A DNA stretch of 64,000 nt, taken from NCBI GenBank assembly GCA_027574665.1, contig CM050654.1, positions 11,898,142-11,962,141 on the forward strand, read 5' to 3'. Under the pieces are notes generated by a model that worked only from the letters and a program-made list of their open reading frames with translations, did no database searches and had not been told where the DNA came from. Numbering within the stretch: position 1 is the stretch's first letter; each line of letters begins with the position of its first letter. The stretch comes from Rhynochetos jubatus. Lineage: Eukaryota; Chordata; Aves; Eurypygiformes; Rhynochetidae. Below are positions 11,257 to 24,830 of this stretch, one piece after another. Position numbers and translations under genes: made by a program.

Positions 11257-14200
11257 AAAACTACTGAAAACGTTGACTAGGCAAGAAAAGAATCCAAAGC
11301 TGTCAGGTGTAATAAACTTCTGCAGTGTTCAGTCTAAGCTTGGTCTCCGTACACACTGTCCTCTTCCCAGTAGAAATGAAAACAGTGAGAACCTCCGAGA
11401 CATCTTTCCAAGATGGAGAAAGAAAACATTGTGGAAAATGTGGGCCATAACCATCTGCAAGATCAGGGCCTTACTTGTAAAGAAATTAAGAAATGTCATA
11501 GATCCAGGAGATATTCTGTATCAGCTTCTGACTTTCTATTATAAAATTACCAGTCAATAGGAATAAGAGGATCTTAAGTTAATTATTGTCCCTTACATTT
11601 GAAAAACAGGACTATTCTGCATAATAGCTTCAGCAGCCAAACTTTGAGCATTCGTTTCTTTTTTTTGAGTGCCTTAAAAATCAGTTTACTTGTTGCTTTT
11701 GCCACAGAGACTTTTATCACCATCCAGCAGCCCCTCCCATATTCCCGCCACCCCTTATTAAATCAGCTTCTTGGTGGGAGGAGGAGGGGAGGAAAAAACC
11801 AACCCAAACAAACGTCAGACCTCGGCAAAGGAGAAGGAGGAGAAAATACACCATAACCAGTGTTGTTTTGAAATCACCGTGAGGAGGCAGAGACCTAGAA
11901 GCTAAATATTTTCTTATATCTGTTCTTCAGAATAATGCCAGCTTTCTAGCTGCTACAGACTTGATGTAATAAATGTCATGTAGGTACACAAAAAGATATA
12001 TAGTCTTAATTCAGATCATATTCACGTGTTTGAACACTGCACAGTTTTAAGAGCTTCCTAGCTTCAAAAGCATTATACTTTCCCTATAAATGAGCCAGGC
12101 TATCTGCTACTTTTCATATAATTTGAATCATTTCTTTGCCAGCTAGAACTTGGCCAGAGTGAACCTGAATGAGAGAGTTTTAATGTATTAAAACGTTAAA
12201 AAAAAAAAAAATCAAGTGAGAAAGAAAAATAGGTCCTTCAGAGTAAGGAAAAAAATTATGGGCAGAGAAAAGTTTTTAGAAATGCAAATGGAAGGTTGGC
12301 ATTTGACATTTCCACGTGTTTCCTGCAGCCAGGGTAAACCCCAGCAAGTTGTCCTGGATTCTTGAAGAACAAAGAGAAAAGCAGGAGCAAAAGATTCCTT
12401 TGCTGAATGGAATTTCAGAAGTACAAACCCTGTAGCAGTCTGAATGCTCAATAGTGAAAATGGAAAAATATAAAAAATTAACACAGTTCCTGAGAAAGTC
12501 AGAAAATATGTGAAATTCCTTTACTGAGACTCATTTCAAAGCTATTAAAAAAAGGTATGCGACGTTTTCTATATTTTTATATTAGATAGGTTGATCTGGA
12601 GATATTTTGCTCTTTATTTCAGAAGCTTTTAACATCCAGTTGAAACAAAAACCTAAAGAAGATTCAGTAACCCAAAAATTTCATCTTTTTCTACTCACAG
12701 TCTTTAATTTCCTTGAGTGCTTTCAAGTTTTGCACCCAAGATTAAGAGGTAGGTGAGCAAACATTATACACGTCAACAGACTAATGCAAGTCACATGCAT
12801 TCTTCATGGATTCAAAGTGAGTTTTTAGAAGGAGCAAAAAAGCCGCAGAGCTGCTCATAACGTCTCCCAAAACTGAATCCATTTGGTAGGTTGCAGAGGT
12901 AAATATTGTTCCTCTAAAACAGCTTTTATAAACCTGGGACAAAGTCAAGCAGGGGGAAGGTTTTAGAGTACACAGTGACCAATAGTTTATATCCAGTAGG
13001 ATTTTAATCACAGATCAAATTCAAAAATTTCAATTAATCTGCCTGCTTTTCCAATACATTTTCATAGATAAGACTGTATTGAATGAAAATAATTTTAATG
13101 TTTTGACAATTATTTTTAGTATTCATATTTCCACGTATTTGATCTCAAAAGCTTTTGATGCGTACTATAATTGCACAAATCTACTGATATTTTTCTTAAT
13201 CCTATTTAGGTGAATAAGTAGTGCTCTACTGAAAGAGCTTCTGTTCAGGCCAAAAATCTGTCAAGATTTTCACCAACATATATTTCATGCAACTATGTAT
13301 TTTCTTTTTTCCTCCTTCACTGCTCACTAGCTTAAATCTTCAGTTTCTCAACCATCGTCTATAGCAAGTGTAGCTTTCTTCTAACCCTGTTTTTATTTTA
13401 TATTTTCAATACTTTGTTTTCATCATTTGACAAGTATTGAAATATTTTTAATAGACCTAGCATTTAACATAGATAACATAGGTGTGAAAAAAAGGTGAGG
13501 TGCCTAAGTTTAGATGTGGTAAAAAGAGCCAATTAATTCTTGAAAATAACTTTCCCTTCCAGGCAAACCCCCAAATTTCTTATTACGTCTGAAAATTCTG
13601 GCAAAGCAGTAGGGAGTGTTTGACATTTATTCAGTTACTATATTGCACCATCTTAAAAATAGTAATTTTAATATATAACTTATTTCCCAAATGTAGAGGA
13701 ACCAATACTTAATCCTCTACCACACTGCTCCCCCCACTGGGTAGTCATATTCATTACAGATTATTACATACCAGGCCACAGTAAAATAGGTGCCAATGAA
13801 AGAAGAATGTTGTCCCATTCCACCTTTTGTATAACAAAGTCCTCTTTGCAGTGCACCTGGCAAAGCTGATTTATTACTAACATTACAGCTGAAAAAATTG
13901 TGGCTTTATTTGGGGCAGGAAGGAAAAGGCAAAGAAAAGATAAAGAAAGGGAAATAGTTTTGTGTTAATATCATATATTTGTTCATGAGAATGCAATAAT
14001 TTTGTCATTAATATAGTCACTGAAATCTAACTGAGTAGATGAATATGATTTTTTAAGTAGTGGTTATTATTTATACCCTTTTGGCTACTTTCTCCTTTAT
14101 GGTCTTACTAGTTTTGTAAGGTCAACGTGATTGATTTTTTAAAGGTAAGTGTCAGCATGGGTTTTTACTGGAACTTGCCATATTCTGAAGTTCTTTCTGG

Positions 14201-14455
14201 CAAGTTACTTTTGAGTCTCTACCCTTTCCAGCCTAGCATTCTGTCTCTTGTTTAATATTTTAAAATATACATGCTAATGGGAACACACGACTTGAGAAAA
14301 ACTTTAACATATGGTCTGCCAACTTGTGACATCCTAATTCCACTTTAGGCCTGTTGTAAGCTTCATATCTCAAACAGAGGTATGGCTTTTCCAATAGCAC
14401 GTTCAACCAATGGCAAGAAAACAGAGAATAGGGCTGATCAACATATCAAATAACT
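11257..14455. other. Non-coding AT-rich DNA, no gene seen
   Basis: No recognisable gene. A 124-codon plus-strand frame runs through the CR1 tail into unique sequence (11186-11560) and is a chance frame. A run of 14 A lies at 12198-12211. Sequence from 13000 to 14150 is very AT-rich and featureless. Confidence 0.6.
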
Positions 14456-14459
14456 GAAC

Positions 14460-14720
14460 ACTGAAGAGGTCACAATGGTCTGATTTACAGTACTGTCATG
14501 TTGTGCGGGATGTGAGAGGCATTTTAATGCTCATTTCACATTCTGCAGTGACAACGTCTATAATGAATAGGAAATGACATATTATGAATTCATTCTTGTG
14601 ATGATAATTGTAATGAGAATAGTGAATGGTACAACAAATCTAATCCATCTTCATGACAATTTAAAAACTGTAATCTGATTGCAATCCTGAGGTATTTTTC
14701 AGACACTTCCTGCAAGAAAC
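14460..14720. promoter_or_regulatory. Candidate conserved non-coding element
   Basis: A run of low-repeat sequence with closely packed TAAT, TGACA and ATGATAAT-type cores (for example GATGATAATTGTAATGAG near 14598). The look is of a developmental enhancer block, not neutral DNA. There is no open frame. The call is pattern-based and needs alignment to another amniote. Confidence 0.22.
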
Positions 14721-17700
14721 CTAAGTAAAATTAAGCAGCAAAAAAGTATTGTATTTCCCAGATACATTAAACCTATAGCTATTGGAAAGTTGTGTGATCT
14801 GTGTGTATCTTATAAAAAAGCTTTTCTTTAATTATATGGAAACTATGATTTTTGTTTTATTTCAGCATAATATGTTATAATTTATTAAGAGAACTTCAAA
14901 GGTCCTCCATTCTAAATCACACATTAACAGAGAATAAAGAAAAGAATTGGAAAAACTTGAGCAATTCCAATAATAAACAGATGTTCTCTGTGTAAGATAA
15001 TAAGACATAGTGATGTATTGCATTTAATAAACCTTAGTGTTTAAAAAATCAAAATCCCCACTACACAAAACAAGGCTTAGTTAGTTTGCAGATTCCAGAA
15101 AACTTTGTTAGGAGCATGGGGGGTCACAGGCTTTGTTCCAGTGACAGACACAGCAGCACACTTCCCACAAATTCAAAGGCAATAGTTTCCCCACAGTTTT
15201 ACTAGAAACAGGATATACAGTATTTCCTTGTGCCAAGTTATTACAGTTTCTACCAAAAATTTAAGCCCCCTCCCACCACCCTGGCCAAGCACCCTCCCAC
15301 CTGATTTCAGTGCTCACATTTAAATATTGGGTCCGCAGCAGTCTCTTGCAAAAAAGTAGACTGAGAGACCCTCCTGGGACCAGGACCTCACCATTGCTTA
15401 CTAGCAGTTGTGTCACCCCCACTGTCTGCCGCTGATGACACTCATAGAACACACCAGGTCTAAACTTCCTCAAACCACTCTCAAAAATCTGAATTTATGT
15501 CCAAGGGCCACTTCTCTCTCTTTGCTTCATCATAACTTCAGTGTTATTTTCTGGTCTAATTCTATTATTTTCTTACTGTCTGGATAATTGAATCAAGTCT
15601 GGGTTACAGTGTTGCTCCTAACCCAGGCTTGAATTCATGGACAGGAGGGCTCATTTAATGGATCATTTCTTGCTAAGTTTATAGAGGATTGCTTGGCTTG
15701 CACACCAGTCCTGTCTGTATCTTGTTACACTGATGATGTTCTTGTCACCATGCTGCTGTATCAACGGAAATGTATGTTTCTGCTTAAGATTTACTTTGGG
15801 AATGATCTTTTTTTTTTCAAGAGTAATTTGTATTCTAACAGGGTCTGTTCTAGTAAATGCAGAACACATTCTCTGAAAGGTTTACATAAGCAAAACCAAA
15901 AATTATCATGATAGTCTGTAATTTTCATGGATGAACTTTTAATAGAAGTGTTCTAGTAAACAGCAACAATTTGCGTTCACTTGTAGAATTAAAATCACTT
16001 GATATGTTGATTGTATTGAATTAGTCACCTGTATAAGTCATGGGTGTTGACTATTGAATTTTTTAAAAGGTCTTTATTGATTTTTAAGGAGAAAATGTAT
16101 TTAAAAGGTGGCCCACTAGTGTAATTCTGCTCATTATATAGTGGTAAATAGCTGAAGGGGACTGAAAGAGTATTTGGAAAAAGAGAATCTATTTTTAACT
16201 AATTAGGTTTGAATCATTTGTCTAGCTAATCCATGTTTTCAATCTATGGCTGTATTTAGAAGGTAATTGAAAACCAGCATTCTAATGAATGTGCAGACTG
16301 CCCTAAAAAGGAAAGATTACAGCACTTACGAATGGGGATAGTAACAGCTACAAACAGGTACTGCAGGACTCGGGTGTCTGAGAGGTCACTAAGATGCCTG
16401 GAATGCACACACATCTGAGTTAGTACTCACACTGCAAATCAGATGCCAGTCCAAACACTGACAGCAAAATTACAGCAATTTAAAATTGAGACCTTCAGCT
16501 GAAAAATTATTTTGTTTCAGATGAAGTGTATCACTATGACTGGGATCATTTTTTATACAGAGACAGTAAGGATGAATGACTTCAGTTTGGGAAGAAAAAA
16601 CCTAAAATTACTTAGGGAACAATGAATTTATTAAATTTTTGTAATTTCAAAATTTCTGTAACAATCTAAATGTTATTGGGGTTTCAACTCTTAAATACCT
16701 TCCTTAGTTTGCTTATGTAATTAAGAAGGCTTATTTCTTTCTCTTATACTTCTGGTTTGTGTGGTTTGATTGTTTTTTGTTTGGGGATTTGTTTTTTAAT
16801 TTGTATCAAACAAACATTGCAAACAAACAGAAAACATAAACCCCAAAACATTATATTAAGATAGACAGTGTTCAGAAATAAAAAATAGTTGTTTAGCAGA
16901 AAGCTAAGAATTGGCTAGAAACTTAAAAAGCTGTCATAACTGCCAAACTTCCCTTGTGTCAAGAGAAAGGGAGCCAAAGCTAATGAGACCAGGGCCAGCT
17001 GCATTCATTCACACATCTACCTGCAAACATGACTCTGAAAGTACCCAGAACGTTTATTAGTTTATTTCACATTTCATTCTATCAAACTATTTTTTGTAGA
17101 TGATGCTGAACGCTTCCCTTTGTGCTTTGAGATTTTAAAAAATTTCCTTGTTGTAGTAGATACACCCATGTTCTAACAACCTGTTGAATTAATCGATTTC
17201 TAACATTGCTTTTATCCGCTACCAAAGGTACTTGGAAATTGGGAGTGCTGTAAATTGTAATGTGTAATTTCTGAAGGATTATGCAACTGTTATAGTTAAA
17301 TCTCATTTCTTTTTGGACTTACATTGTCTGAAACGCTGTCCTGATGAAACCACCCAGCATGGAAGGTATATGAAAAGCCACAGCCGAACTACTGTTAGTC
17401 TTCAGCACCAGCAGATGCACTCTTCAAACAAAGATAGCATCCAAAACTGGATCCACATCACACAGAAAAGCGACCTTTAATATCAGTGTTGCTCTGCACT
17501 CCTTTGTTCCAATACGATGCAGTGTATATGCTTAAGTTTCTTTATCCTTTAGAAAGAGGTAGGACATAACAGCAAATAATTTTGGAACTTTGGATCTACT
17601 AATTGTCATTGTATTCACCATAAAACTGCTATGCTACTTCCTGATTTCAAAGCACTTTATGAAAGATATTTATTGTTTTCTCCCACAAAGAAAAAGGAAA

Positions 17701-19735
17701 CTGAGTAGAAATACTTTTAATTATATAAGATAATCTTTTGTTACTTAATAATTCCAAAATACTTGCTTTAAGTATCAAAACAACTCTGTATTAATGTGAG
17801 AAAAGCCAAACAAGTAGCATTTACTTATTTTATTTGTATTTCTAGACAAAAGGGAGATATTTTAAGTAACCTCACTTAACTTAAAAATACAGTGCCTGTA
17901 AATAATACCCTAAGTGCAAGAAGCCCATTAAGATATAACTGAACACCAGTAAACTAGGCAATGTTAACACTCCAGTACTTCGGTTCTATGTCTAATTCTC
18001 CATTACGATTTCCACCTCAGTTTTCAAATAGGAGAACTTCAGTGTTTACTGATCCATTACTTTTATCTACTATTTTGTTAGTTCTCCATGAAAGAACTGT
18101 GCATTTATTATACCACTAAACAGAAGCCTGGACCACAAAGAAAACAACACTAATACTGAAATGTTATTTTTTTTTTTTGCCTTCCGGTAAGTTTCTCCCA
18201 ATATACACTTGTCTTCCTCAGCCTCTGAAACATGCTGATGCTTGAAAAATTAGCTCCTACAATCCAAGCCGCTATGAACAAGCCTGAAATACCCACATTG
18301 TACATGACCTATTTTGATCCAAATCCATGGAAGTTAATGGAACTATGCTCACAGAATGTTCCACTGGAATACCCTGAAAGCAAAACTACTTTTTAGTTGT
18401 TTATAAGTGTTGATAAACTTTTAGCCTATAGTTTTTCCTTGGGGGGAAGAGACTAGTACTACAGGATTTTGTGTATTCCTCTGGGATGCAGCAGTTTAAG
18501 TCCTCTGGGATCCATTTGTGTACAAAAAACAAGCAGCACTGGGGATTTAAGCTCAATTCTAAGGTAAATGGGTTGTGAGCACAGCAGAGGCACAGCCTGC
18601 TTGAGGCTGTAGGGAACCTTCTTTCTTTGGGCACATGCTTGCATGTCACCACAGTTCTGGTTTTCTCCTGGGAGTTAGTTATTTCTACTACAACACCTGC
18701 AAGGACACAGCAGGGCAGAGAAATGCTGCAGTACTTCTGAAGATCCCGTGTTCTGGGAAGCTGCTCCAGTTCAAAGTTCACTCGATCTTTGGGAACAGAA
18801 AATGGGACATTTTATTTTCTTAGGAACTTCGAAGGCAGGGCTATACACAGTTACTGTTCCACTGTGAAGGTGATAGGAATAACTTCCCTCTTCTTTCTGC
18901 CTCCCTGGTGAAACTGCTCATCATGAAGGTTAGGGCTTTTGGTTTGAGTGTGGTTTGTTTTTTCCCCCCCAGAAATGACTGTCAATCATATCATTAGCCC
19001 TGCACTTTCAGAAGCCACTCAAATAAGAGCTTGTATTGTTCTGTCACTTTTATTGAACAAGATCTCTCAGCACACAGCGGGCAGTTTAGTGTCACTCGCC
19101 ATCATTTAACTACTCATGCTTTCTTTGATTCATTCCCCGAAGTTGTAGAATTGACATTAATTTTTAAGAATTGGCCAGTAAGATAAATGATTCTGGTTTT
19201 GTTTTACCTTGAAATAATAAAAAGGTCTGAAATAATTTATCTTGGCATGACACAGCCTGACTGGGCAGACAGAACTTCCTGAGAATTTGCTTAGGGAAAG
19301 TGCTTGTTGTTACCACCAGCTCAAACATCTGGATGTTGAACCTTAAAGCCCTCTCCCCAGCTCTGTCTCCAGTTTAATTCTCCTTGGTGTACACCGATTT
19401 AAAGGGAGTTAAAAGGTGATTGAGTACAATACTATTTTTGAAGGAGCCAGAGACATTAGCTATTTCCCTCTGGTTCAGCCTTCTTATCCTTTCCACTGTG
19501 AAGAGGATTCAAATCCACTCTGATGTGAGGATTTATTTCACAAAATACGAAGCAACACTAAAAGCTAATCAGAAACACCAGGACTGTGTTTTGCCATGCT
19601 CAGCCACAACACTCTGGGCGTTGCAAGAACACGCTCTTCAGCTACCCATCTCCCATCTTCTGTTCAAATATAAGGGTCTACTTCTTTTTGGACTGTATTG
19701 CTTTGCTTTGCCATGAAAATTTGCTTGAAAGATGG
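14721..19735. other. Non-coding AT-rich DNA, no gene seen
   Basis: No gene recognised. It contains an imperfect inverted repeat at 16779-16849 and a T12 run at 18167-18178. Two splice-site-bounded micro-segments (16330-16377 minus, 16521-16565 plus) are described under findings. Open frames at 18401-18823 on both strands are chance overlaps. Confidence 0.6.
16779..16849. repeat. Imperfect inverted repeat
   Basis: The left arm (GTTTGGGGATTTG, from 16779) is complementary, with small bulges, to the right arm ending in AAACCCCAAAAC at 16849. The outer stem holds a G4:C4 core and the inner part is T-rich against A-rich sequence. It could fold as a cruciform or RNA hairpin of about 70 nt. Low complexity of the arms makes chance pairing more likely than usual. 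Confidence 0.35.
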
Positions 19736-19739
19736 TATG

Positions 19740-20220
19740 AATGAGTCTGGAGCTGCACAATGAGTCACAGTGCACTACCAACATTTTAATGATTGCAATT
19801 ATTTACTAGACTGTAGTAGAACTGGAAAAAAAAATTGACAGCCTGTCATGGACAATGCTAGCTAAGTTGTTTAAATCATCTCTAGGCATGTTCTAATTTA
19901 GCTCATTATTAATTTCCTGCCAGGAAATCACTGCCCTAAACCTCTCTTTAATTCAGACATAAGTCATTCTAAACTCTCATACAGACAGCTGATTGAACCC
20001 AAGACTTTTGTCTCATTACAAAGCCGAGATGCTTTCAGGCAGAAGACTGGTTTAGGCATTTAATATTTTGAAACAAAATGTACTGTATAATTAATTGAGT
20101 ATGAAATGCATTGTTCATCACAGAATTAGTTTATCTTTTCAAGAGTTTTCTGGCTGTATGCAATCAATCAATCATTCATCATACATCATGCAAACTGCTG
20201 TAGGTTTATGAATTTTCACT
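19740..20220. promoter_or_regulatory. Candidate conserved non-coding element
   Basis: This block has many developmental-factor-like cores, including AATGATTGCAATTATTT near 19788, GCTCATTATTAATTTCC near 19900 and a short CAATCAATCAATCATTCATC stretch near 20160. It shows no repeats or frames. The signature resembles vertebrate conserved enhancers, but only comparison with other species could confirm it. Confidence 0.25.
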
Positions 20221-23200
20221 TTTGATACGACTGAGTTCTAACTGTGTTGCAAAATGAATACAAAACACTACCTGGAGGCAAACTGAGTGAAACCCCTCTT
20301 GTTTTATCTGGTAAAATATAATGTAAGGTCATTAATCACCACCTTCCTCACCACTTTTCATTTATTCTGGCAAATGATTTGTATTCCAGCCATGTGGGGG
20401 ATACTAGCAGAGAACAAATAAATCTGAACTGACAAAGCAGGAAATATTTCCTAATTACCAAGACTGCTGAAAAGGACTAGAAAGCAGAGGCAAAGAAAAC
20501 CCAGGAAAAGATTGCTTTGTGAATCATTTTGTTTGCTGGGCATGAGATGTGCTTGTCATGTTAACTTTGCCTAACTCCCTTCCAAAGCCGCGGAACTGTA
20601 AACTGGGGTGCCACCAAGGAGGAGGGACCCAAATACGCTTCAGAAAAGCCAGCCTCAGCTTGTGAATGTCAGGGTATTGGTTTTGGCCTTATTTGGAACA
20701 AGAGAGGTGTCAAATTCTCACCTGTTTTCCACTTTCTTGTATGGGCTGAGTAATGGAATGAGAAAATACTGCTTCACCATATTGCTCCGTTTCATCCCTC
20801 TTTCCAAATTAAGAGTGAAGTAACCGACCACAGCGAGAAATAGACCATGCTTTCTAGCATTCAGCCCATCTGACCAGAACACATGGAAGCCTGGGGCATT
20901 TAGAAGCCTTATTTTCCTCCTTCCCCAACACCCCTTTATCCCCAAGATCGAAACCTGTGCCCCCTCATCAATAGTAAATGGGGATACTACACTCAATACC
21001 GCAACAACAGTCCCCCCACGAAGATTGTATTCGCATCCCAGTGCTTGATACCATACCTGTACTAAACATTAAGGTGTGTGAGCTACTGAGCTGTGATGAC
21101 AGTATAAATTTGTCTCTGTTGTTACTTTGCACAAGAAATACTGAAGAACCTTCTTCGACCAGGACTCATGCCCTCTTTAGATAGAGCCTTTGTTACGAAG
21201 GGACTGACGGCTCCTAGAAAAATGTCTGCAGAATAAATAACATGTTATACTCCACTAGGTGCTATAATAACACCCCACAGTCTTTTAGGAGATCTTGCTG
21301 GTGGATTTGTGCTATTTTGATGATAGCTGTCGATTCGCAGCTCCTCAGACCATTTGACAATAGGGCCCCTACTGCTTTATATAAAACATGCATTTCAGCT
21401 TTAAAAGCTCAAACCTTTAATCAAATTCAAAATGCCAGACTGGAAATTTCGAATCACTGTCAGTTTGACTTCACTCACGTCGTCAAGTCTGACAGTCTCA
21501 AAAAATACTTTCTTAGCTATACGGTATCAAGTGAAATTAGCTTAAATACAGTGGGAAGAATTTATAATAAGAAACCATTTTTATTGCTTTATTTCTCCGT
21601 TCACATGGAGAGCAGTATGCTGAGCCATGTTTTCACTGGTTTTGCTTTTTTCTGTGAAAGCCTTAAACTGCCTTAATCTTCAGCATTTCAGTTTTCAATG
21701 ACAGCACAGACACTTATTTTTTTTGGGGGGGTGGGGGGTTGTTGTTTCCTAATAAAACAGACTGACTGACAATAAACTAATATTAAAAAACATCCTGAAA
21801 TTTGCTTTTGACATTTAACCTGATTTAGTTATTCATGACCAACACAGCATTCTACCACATCTTTAACTGTCAAGCTTTAACACTCTTCCACAGTAAATAA
21901 GTACAAACCAGAATCCATCAACCAAAAAAGCAGATTTCAAAGCTCCATGTTTCTACTTCCCATTCAGGACCCAAATACCATGAGAATATTAAGATTCCTG
22001 TCATCATTATCATTCAGAGAGAAATCCAGCTAGGACTGAGATACATCAGAAAGCCTGTTATTTTCTTAATTGTGTATTTCCTGAGTTCTTACCCATCAGA
22101 GTTGTCTCTCTGCAATGGACATAGCTGTTTAGAAGCAATTTTCTTTGCACTCATCCTGCATTATCCCTCTGTGAGAGGGGAGCACAGCTTAACTTGGAGC
22201 ATTCTATAAATTCTCTTGCAATTTCTGAGTGGCTGACACAAAATCCCATGGAAGCAATGGAAAATGCAGGTGGCCTTGGTGCAATGGAAGGGATTCAAAA
22301 CAGGTGCAGTTTAGTTCTGTCACCTTGGTCTGGAAGCTCAGGTGAAGGGTTTGAAGATCTACATCGCTCTCATCTGTCAGACAACAAGCCCAGCATATGT
22401 GTCTTGTTAGCCTGAAAATGAGATGCCACCACCATGGCCACAGACGTGGAATAACTGCATTTGTATATCTGCACGGTACCAGGAATGGCCAAATCTTTGC
22501 CAAGCCTCTATTTTTTTCCATAATCCAGCTCCCACTATGAAACCAGGAACTTCTGATGTCTTAACAAGATCAGCTGAAGGAACAACCAATCAGGGTGCAA
22601 TTGCCAGTCTCAGAGGCTTCCTGCTGAAACCCATATGGGGTGGTTGTTCAGCTGTGTTCCATTGTCTGCCAAGAGAGACTCATCCTGTGCTTTACATCCA
22701 TGCAAAAGGTAGGCTCCCAGGCTGAAGCTCTCCACCTAGTTCAGTACTAGACTTCTCTGGTCAGGATCAGGTGTTATATTACAGCTGCCAGAGTCCAGCT
22801 ACGGTGACTCCACTGAAATATAGTTTCAGACAAAAGCTTAAATCCACCAGTGACTGAAAGTACAAACCTCTCATAACAGCATTATATAACAAACATAAAC
22901 CTCTCAGTGCACTAATGCAATTCACAGGTGATACTAAATTAAAAATTCTCAACACCACAGGAGTATAGAGACAACACAAAGGGTACCCAAGATTAAAACT
23001 TTCAGAACATAATTAAAGGAAGAGCATCAAAGAATGCAAACAAACCATGGGAGGAAAAACACTGAAAGATGAAAATCCAAGACGTAATATTGAAAGATAG
23101 AAAGGAATAATACATGCAGACATGAATTAATGATATAGTCAGAAAAAAACAAAAGGTGTTTTAGGCACCTTCTAAGGTGCAGAAGAGACAAAGCGAGGGT

Positions 23201-24472
23201 ATGGAAAAGCCATGATGAAATTTTCACTTTAGAACTGTACATTTCTGGAAAGAAAGTTACAAAACGGAGTTTTAAAAAAATAAAAAAAACCACCTCTGAA
23301 AGAACCACACCATGCAATTCACCAAAAAAATCTAACAAAGCATTTACCAAGAAAAAGCATGACAGCAACCCATGAAATACTCAAAAAGTGTTAATGCAGG
23401 GAATAATAATTATTTATATGGGACACGAAAAAGAAGTGAAAGAAAAGCACAATAGGGAAGACTGAATTTTAGGAAACAATTCTGAAGTGAGTTTACTTGA
23501 ATGTTTAACCATGTTGCAAGAAAAGTTGAAATCAGCCCATCAACTGGGACATAAACATGAAATGCACATGTGTTAAGTGGCATTTCTAGCACATTCCTTA
23601 ATCTATTTTGACAAATGCATGTAAATACTTGGTGAATAAACAAATACATATCCTATTTGATGAATTTTATCTTTAAGAGAATAGTCAAGATATCGGTTAT
23701 TTCCAAACTATTTGTAGGTAAAGATAACTTCATGAATACTCCTGAAAATATGTAGTGGCAAATACTCTGATGAATATGCAACTCAGATGAAGTGTTCACA
23801 AGTATTTCCTGAAACCTTCTAATTAGGGACTCATCCAATCGAAGAACAGAAATATCACTTAGCTATGCTCACAAACCAAATGCCGAATTGCAAATCATGA
23901 ACACAATATGTAATAATCCCTGCACTCTTCCTGTAGGCTAAAATGAAGTAATTCAAATAAAATTAACACCGAATTAAGATCCATTTCTATTTACTCTGGA
24001 ATTAGACAGATTGACAGTTTTAAAAAAATTGGATTTGCATTTTTTTTTTCTTTACTGGCATGAAAACTCCTTTTCCTTTATATCCAAGCTACTTAGTATT
24101 TACTGGGCCTAACTAGGTAATTACATGGAGGTCCCTCACCAGAAAGCCACACACTGGTTCAAGCTTGTCCTGTGCAGACAATGCTTGCATTTCTTCCTGT
24201 GACCAGACATCATCATTGGTTCAAAGCTGTTGTTCACCAGCACTCAGAAGGCAGCACGTATATGGGGTCTTAGGAAGGTCCTGCTCTGACTGCCACTTGA
24301 GTGAATTGGAGACAGATTATGTCACTTGTTCTGTTATTGACTAGTACAATCAAACCTTTCATTTCAGAGGACAGAAAATTAAATCGCAGTAGCTTGAGAT
24401 GAGCATTAAGCTTGTGAAGATTTCACTTTCCTACTTACATTTCATGTGACTTGAGTCAACTAAGGAGTCCAT
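20221..24472. other. Non-coding DNA, no gene seen
   Basis: AT-rich sequence holding an inverted repeat at 21457-21495 and a G-rich run at 21725-21738 (G7, T, G6). The longest frame (21242-21676, plus, 144 codons) shows no recognisable domain, and short frames near 22204-22725 overlap on both strands. An A-rich stretch at 22980-23400 produces hydrophobic-looking minus-strand frames that are composition artefacts. Confidence 0.6.
21457..21495. repeat. Short inverted repeat (hairpin)
   Basis: CTGTCAGTTTGAC at 21457-21469 is complementary to GTCAAGTCTGACAG at 21482-21495, allowing one bulge and one mismatch, around a 12-nt loop. The loop contains ACGTC, a CpG-bearing sequence in a CpG-poor area. 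It may be a recognition palindrome, a decayed MITE centre or chance. Confidence 0.45.
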
Positions 24473-24830
24473 CTCCGGGGAGACCTTATAGCACCTTCCA
24501 GTGCCTGAAGGGGCTACAAGAAAGCTGGGGAGTGGTTCTTTTTAAAAAGGCCAGTAGTGACAGGACAAGGGGTAACAGGTTTAAATTGAAAGTGCAGTGA
24601 TTTAGACCAGATATCAGGAAAAAATTCTTCCCAGAGAGGGTGATGAGGCACTGGAATGGGTTGCCCAGAGAAGCTGTGGGTGCCCCATCCCTGGAAGTGT
24701 TCAAGGCCAGGCTGGATGAGGCTTGGAGCAACCTGGTCTCGTGGAGGGTGTCCCTGTCCATGGCAGCGGGGTTGGAACTAGATGGTCTTTAAGGTCCCTT
24801 CCAGTCTAAACCATTCTGTGATTCTGTGAT
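24473..24830 (+). mobile_element. CR1 LINE, 5'-truncated, well-preserved 3' end
   Basis: About 358 nt match the 3' end of avian CR1 closely. They start at CTCCGGGGAGACCTTATAGC (end of ORF2), pass through the 'gacaaggggtaa' and 'ggttgcccagagaagctgtgg' blocks and 'atccctggaagtgttcaaggc', and end with two copies of the terminal octamer ATTCTGTG. The 5' end is truncated, as usual for CR1, which is thought to use its 3' octamers to prime reverse transcription. It is less diverged than the other CR1 pieces here, so probably the youngest. The minus-strand 91-codon frame inside it is a shadow. Confidence 0.95.

Noticed and set aside
21242-21676. 144-codon plus-strand frame
   Set aside because: No recognisable domain and no splice context. 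It runs across the hairpin at 21457, and the composition is ordinary AT-rich DNA.
21721-21742. G-rich runs as possible G-quadruplexes (also 34500-34522, 29498-29512, 44935-44944)
   Set aside because: They are single long G runs or two-G tracts without four well-spaced G3 tracts, so support is weak.
23027-23368. 113-codon minus-strand frame rich in Phe and Leu, looking like a membrane protein
   Set aside because: The plus strand is A/AG-rich here, so its complement reads as Phe/Leu/Ser codons. Hydrophobicity is a composition artefact.
24486-24761. 91-codon minus-strand open frame
   Set aside because: It is the reverse strand of the CR1 3' end, a common spurious frame in avian DNA.
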